Position numbers and translations under genes: made by a program
Notes under the pieces: generated by a model
What the model was told of the DNA's origin: nothing
The model's database searches: none
The model's input: only the letters and a program-made list of their open reading frames with translations
Source: Aquatica leii
Taxonomy: Eukaryota > Arthropoda > Insecta > Coleoptera > Lampyridae
Reading direction: 5' to 3'
DNA: 64,000 nt
NCBI GenBank assembly: GCA_035610365.1
Contig: CM069436.1
Span: forward strand, 63,999,505-64,063,504
In this document: one piece after another, positions 61,804 through 64,000 of the stretch
How positions within the stretch are numbered: the first letter of the stretch is position 1
How the letters are laid out: each line of letters opens with the position of its first letter

Positions 61804-62683
61804 GTACCTTAGTTAATCTAGTTTGTACAGTTAAAATTATTTTTTCTAGAATAGATTAATTTTAAGTTGTAGGAACTGTGTAACACACACAAATTGTATG
61901 TTCCTTTTCTTTTTTAATTTTCAATAATTATGAATTTAAAAGTTGCATTGGTTAAATAGACAATGGACTGGAATGTCAATAGATGTTGGTTGTTGTCAAT
62001 TGTGTTTCAAATATATGAATATAAATTTAAATTAATTTAATGCTTATTGATTGCCTTTATAATTATGTTGATAAGGCCGTTTAACGTTTTGCTTATGTGT
62101 CTCAACATGGTCGAATTTGCTTGTTACTTAATTAGAACTGCAACGGTTTTGCAGAATTTCTAGGCGTTATATTTATTTTATTTGGTAACGCGGTTTGATA
62201 ATAGTTCATTGGGAACCATGATCGAACTGGATGAAATAAAATTTTGAACCGCAGCATTTGGCATTTTAACGACCTTGGACGAAAGCACTTGAAATGAGTG
62301 GATCGTAGTCGTGTACACAAATTGAGCACTTACTGACATTAGATGATGTAAAGTTTTGAATGGTTTTTGTGTTTTTATCATCGTTACTTGTTAAAGACAC
62401 CTTGGTGTACTTCAGTAGACTGTATCTATGTAACCAAATGATTAACTAACTCACCTTAAAAATTTGAGCGGTAAATATTTCAACTGCTGGAAAATTAAAT
62501 TACAATCAAAATTCCTTAATGGCTTTGTGTTTGTTTGCGTTTTTACCTGTATTTTTACAAAAAATTTTGTCATTACTCAATTAGTTTTCTTCAAGACTTT
62601 TTTAAACGTCAAGGTATGTGTATTTATAAACATTTTTCAAGTGTAATCTTCGTAGCATAACCTCAACATCATTTACTACTCTC
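61804..62683. other. LINE 3' flank and non-coding stretch
   Basis: The first 120 bp, with GTGTAACACACACAAATTG, probably include the LINE 3' UTR. No other feature was recognised. Confidence 0.4.
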
Positions 62684-62710
62684 CTTCTTCTTCTTCTTCT
62701 TCTTCCTCTT
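62681..62710. repeat. (CTT/GAA)n microsatellite, LINE 3' tail
   Basis: A CTT run on the plus strand is a GAA tail for the minus-strand RTE relic. It produces spurious poly-Arg or poly-Glu frames. Confidence 0.8.
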
Positions 62711-64000
62711 ACGTTAAGCCTACTGGCTTCTGTTCTACGGCTTATCCTGCAAGTCTTGGGAATTTGACTGCCATGCTTCTCTCCACCTCTTATAAAGTTT
62801 TCCTGGAGGCCGCTTGCTATCCACCGTACCATCCCTTGCGATTTTTGCAATTCGTGACTCCTCCATTCTATTCATATGGTCGTTCCACGCCCTTTGTCGT
62901 TGACGTGACCATCTGAAAATATCTGAGACCTTACATTTTTTGCGAATCGCAGAATTTCTAATTCGGTCTCTTATCGTAACGCTTGTCATGCTCCTTAGCG
63001 TTTTTATCTCTGCCGGCCTAAGTATTCGTTTGGTTCTAAAGTTGTCTGCGCGTGTCTCTACAGCTTATGTCATGATAGGTCTCACGCAGGTCTTATATAT
63101 GCGGACCTTGCTCTCTAAGTTCATGTATTTGTTTTTCGTTATCTCTGAGACAACCCAAAATAGCTGTTGCTTTACTGGTCTGTCAAAACACTTCTCTATA
63201 GATATCTACGTGGCTAGATATTTCTGTGCCTAGGTAGTCGAAAGTGTTGACTTGTTCTATTATTTGATTTCTAATTATCAGCTTGCAACGTTTCGGCTCC
63301 CTAGTTATCACCAGCGCTTTCGTTTTTGCAGTAGAAATTTTCATGTTAAATTTGGAAACCTCCAAATAAAATGCATGTGCCAGCCGTTGCAAGTCATCTT
63401 CGTTTTCTGCTATAATGCGGCATCATCAGCCTAACATAAGATGTTTATGCTTCCTTTACTTAATCTATAGCCTCGATTTACAAGTTTGATTTTAGATGTA
63501 ATTCTGTTCATAACGATGTTAAGCAGTAAACGGCTTAAGCTATCTCCTTGCCGAATACCTGCATTTATTGGAGTTTCTTTAGTACAGCTGTTGTTGACAC
63601 TAAGTTTATCCACTTTGTTAGTATTAAGATTTTTTATTGTTATAATTATGTTCTGCGGTACTCGGTTTTTTTCCAGTTTTTTTAGAACGTTCTTTAATTG
63701 TATACGGTCAAAAGCCTTCGTTAAATCAATAAAACGTACGAAAGTGGGGTTATCAAACTCGATGGATTTTTCAGCAATTTGTCGTAACGTAAAAATTGCA
63801 TCTATCGTCGATCGATTTTTTCTAAAGCCTTGTTGTTCTTCGGTTAAGTCAATTGTGTTTTCAATTTCAGTTCTTAGAACACTAGTAAAGAGTTTAGATA
63901 TGGTACGCAGTAGCGAAATTGTTCTGTAATTGGAAGGGTCTCGTTTATCGCCATTTTTAAATATCGGGATCGTTATGTTGGTTTGCCACTCATTCGGTAC
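62684..64000 (-). pseudogene. Second RTE-type LINE reverse transcriptase relic, running off the window
   Basis: The minus-strand coding runs from beyond 64000 down to about 62735. It shows IPIFKNGDKRDPSNYRTISL, EEQQGFRKNRSTIDAI, RFIDLTKAFDRIQLK and the block NAGIRQGDSLSRLLLNIVM (about 63560). At 63420-63440 the catalytic tetrad is damaged: the codon before ADD is TAG (63431-63433), and a frameshift follows. ENEDDLQRLAHAF, KMKIS-like KT and FDYLGTEIS follow. The C-terminus has WNDHMNRM and a Gly/Arg-rich end, then a (GAA)n tail. The element's 5' part lies outside the window. It belongs to a different RTE subfamily from the copy at 49644-51068, judging by wording and by its GAA rather than TA tail. 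Confidence 0.82.

Noticed and set aside
62602-62850. Arg-rich frame on the minus strand
   Set aside because: The poly-Arg tract is the (GAA)n tail of the RTE element; the rest overlaps its C-terminus in another frame.
63486-63929. 147-codon plus-strand open frame
   Set aside because: It is the antisense of the second RTE reverse transcriptase, whose conserved blocks read on the minus strand.
1-64000. CRISPR arrays, bacterial operons, tRNA or rRNA genes
   Set aside because: No regularly spaced repeats, no Shine-Dalgarno-led gene clusters, and no convincing tRNA or rRNA sequence was seen.

Overview
The window is a very AT-rich stretch of animal, most likely insect, DNA. That inference rests on the mix of repeat families: mariner-like, piggyBac-like, BEL/Pao, Ty3/gypsy, Penelope-like, RTE and CR1/L2-type elements, plus a hAT (ZBED-like) relic. 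No bacterial gene organisation is present (no operons, no dense ORFs). Almost every recognisable protein similarity is a decayed transposable element. The only long uninterrupted reading frame (470 codons, 49691-51103, minus) is a LINE reverse transcriptase. I could not identify a host gene with certainty. A few short frames that begin exactly at good splice acceptors (25942-26118 minus, 28167-28312 plus, and weaker ones at 58943 and 59701) may be host exons with large introns.

Layout. 2637-3830: relic of an uncharacterised, intron-bearing, repetitive protein family (copy 1). 4159-4290: C-terminal mariner-like scrap. 4628-5560: piggyBac relic 1. 5700-7330 (minus): BEL/Pao gag-protease-RT relic. 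10967-12243 (plus) and 12480-13240 (minus): two piggyBac relics placed tail to tail. 15735-16190 (minus): mariner relic. 19389-19446: a hammerhead-ribozyme-like motif of the type carried by Penelope-like elements. 19690-20590: near full-length mariner relic. 26765-27351: possible pogo-like element. 28423-28746: gag-like fragment. 29900-33000: Ty3/gypsy relic, itself interrupted by a foldback insertion (31089-31227). 33341-34064: a mariner-like element with TIRs of about 165 bp and a TA target duplication.

40573-42189: Penelope-like element with RT and GIY-YIG domains, followed by a decayed hammerhead-like motif (42214-42247). 42560-42940: hAT relic. 49630-51082: young, 5'-truncated RTE LINE with a (TA)n tail and a 14-bp target-site duplication. 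52267-54650: second copy of the uncharacterised family, with a 61-bp tandem repeat upstream, a retained 103-bp intron, and a perfect 26-bp-arm hairpin inserted in its coding region. 55231-55534: SINE-like repeat with an (AAT)n tail. 60255-61803: CR1/L2-type LINE. 62684-64000 (minus): a second RTE LINE with a (GAA)n tail that runs off the right edge.

The genes do not form a pathway. The region is a layered repeat deposit in which insertion order can sometimes be read: foldbacks lie inside older coding relics, and the RTE copy is young. The most interesting structures are (i) the two hammerhead-like motifs with the same unusual architecture, one next to its Penelope element and one orphaned; (ii) two foldback insertions that share the core ATAAACGTTTAT; and (iii) the two copies of the unnamed intron-containing family. 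All family calls come from motif recognition by eye; no database search was run.
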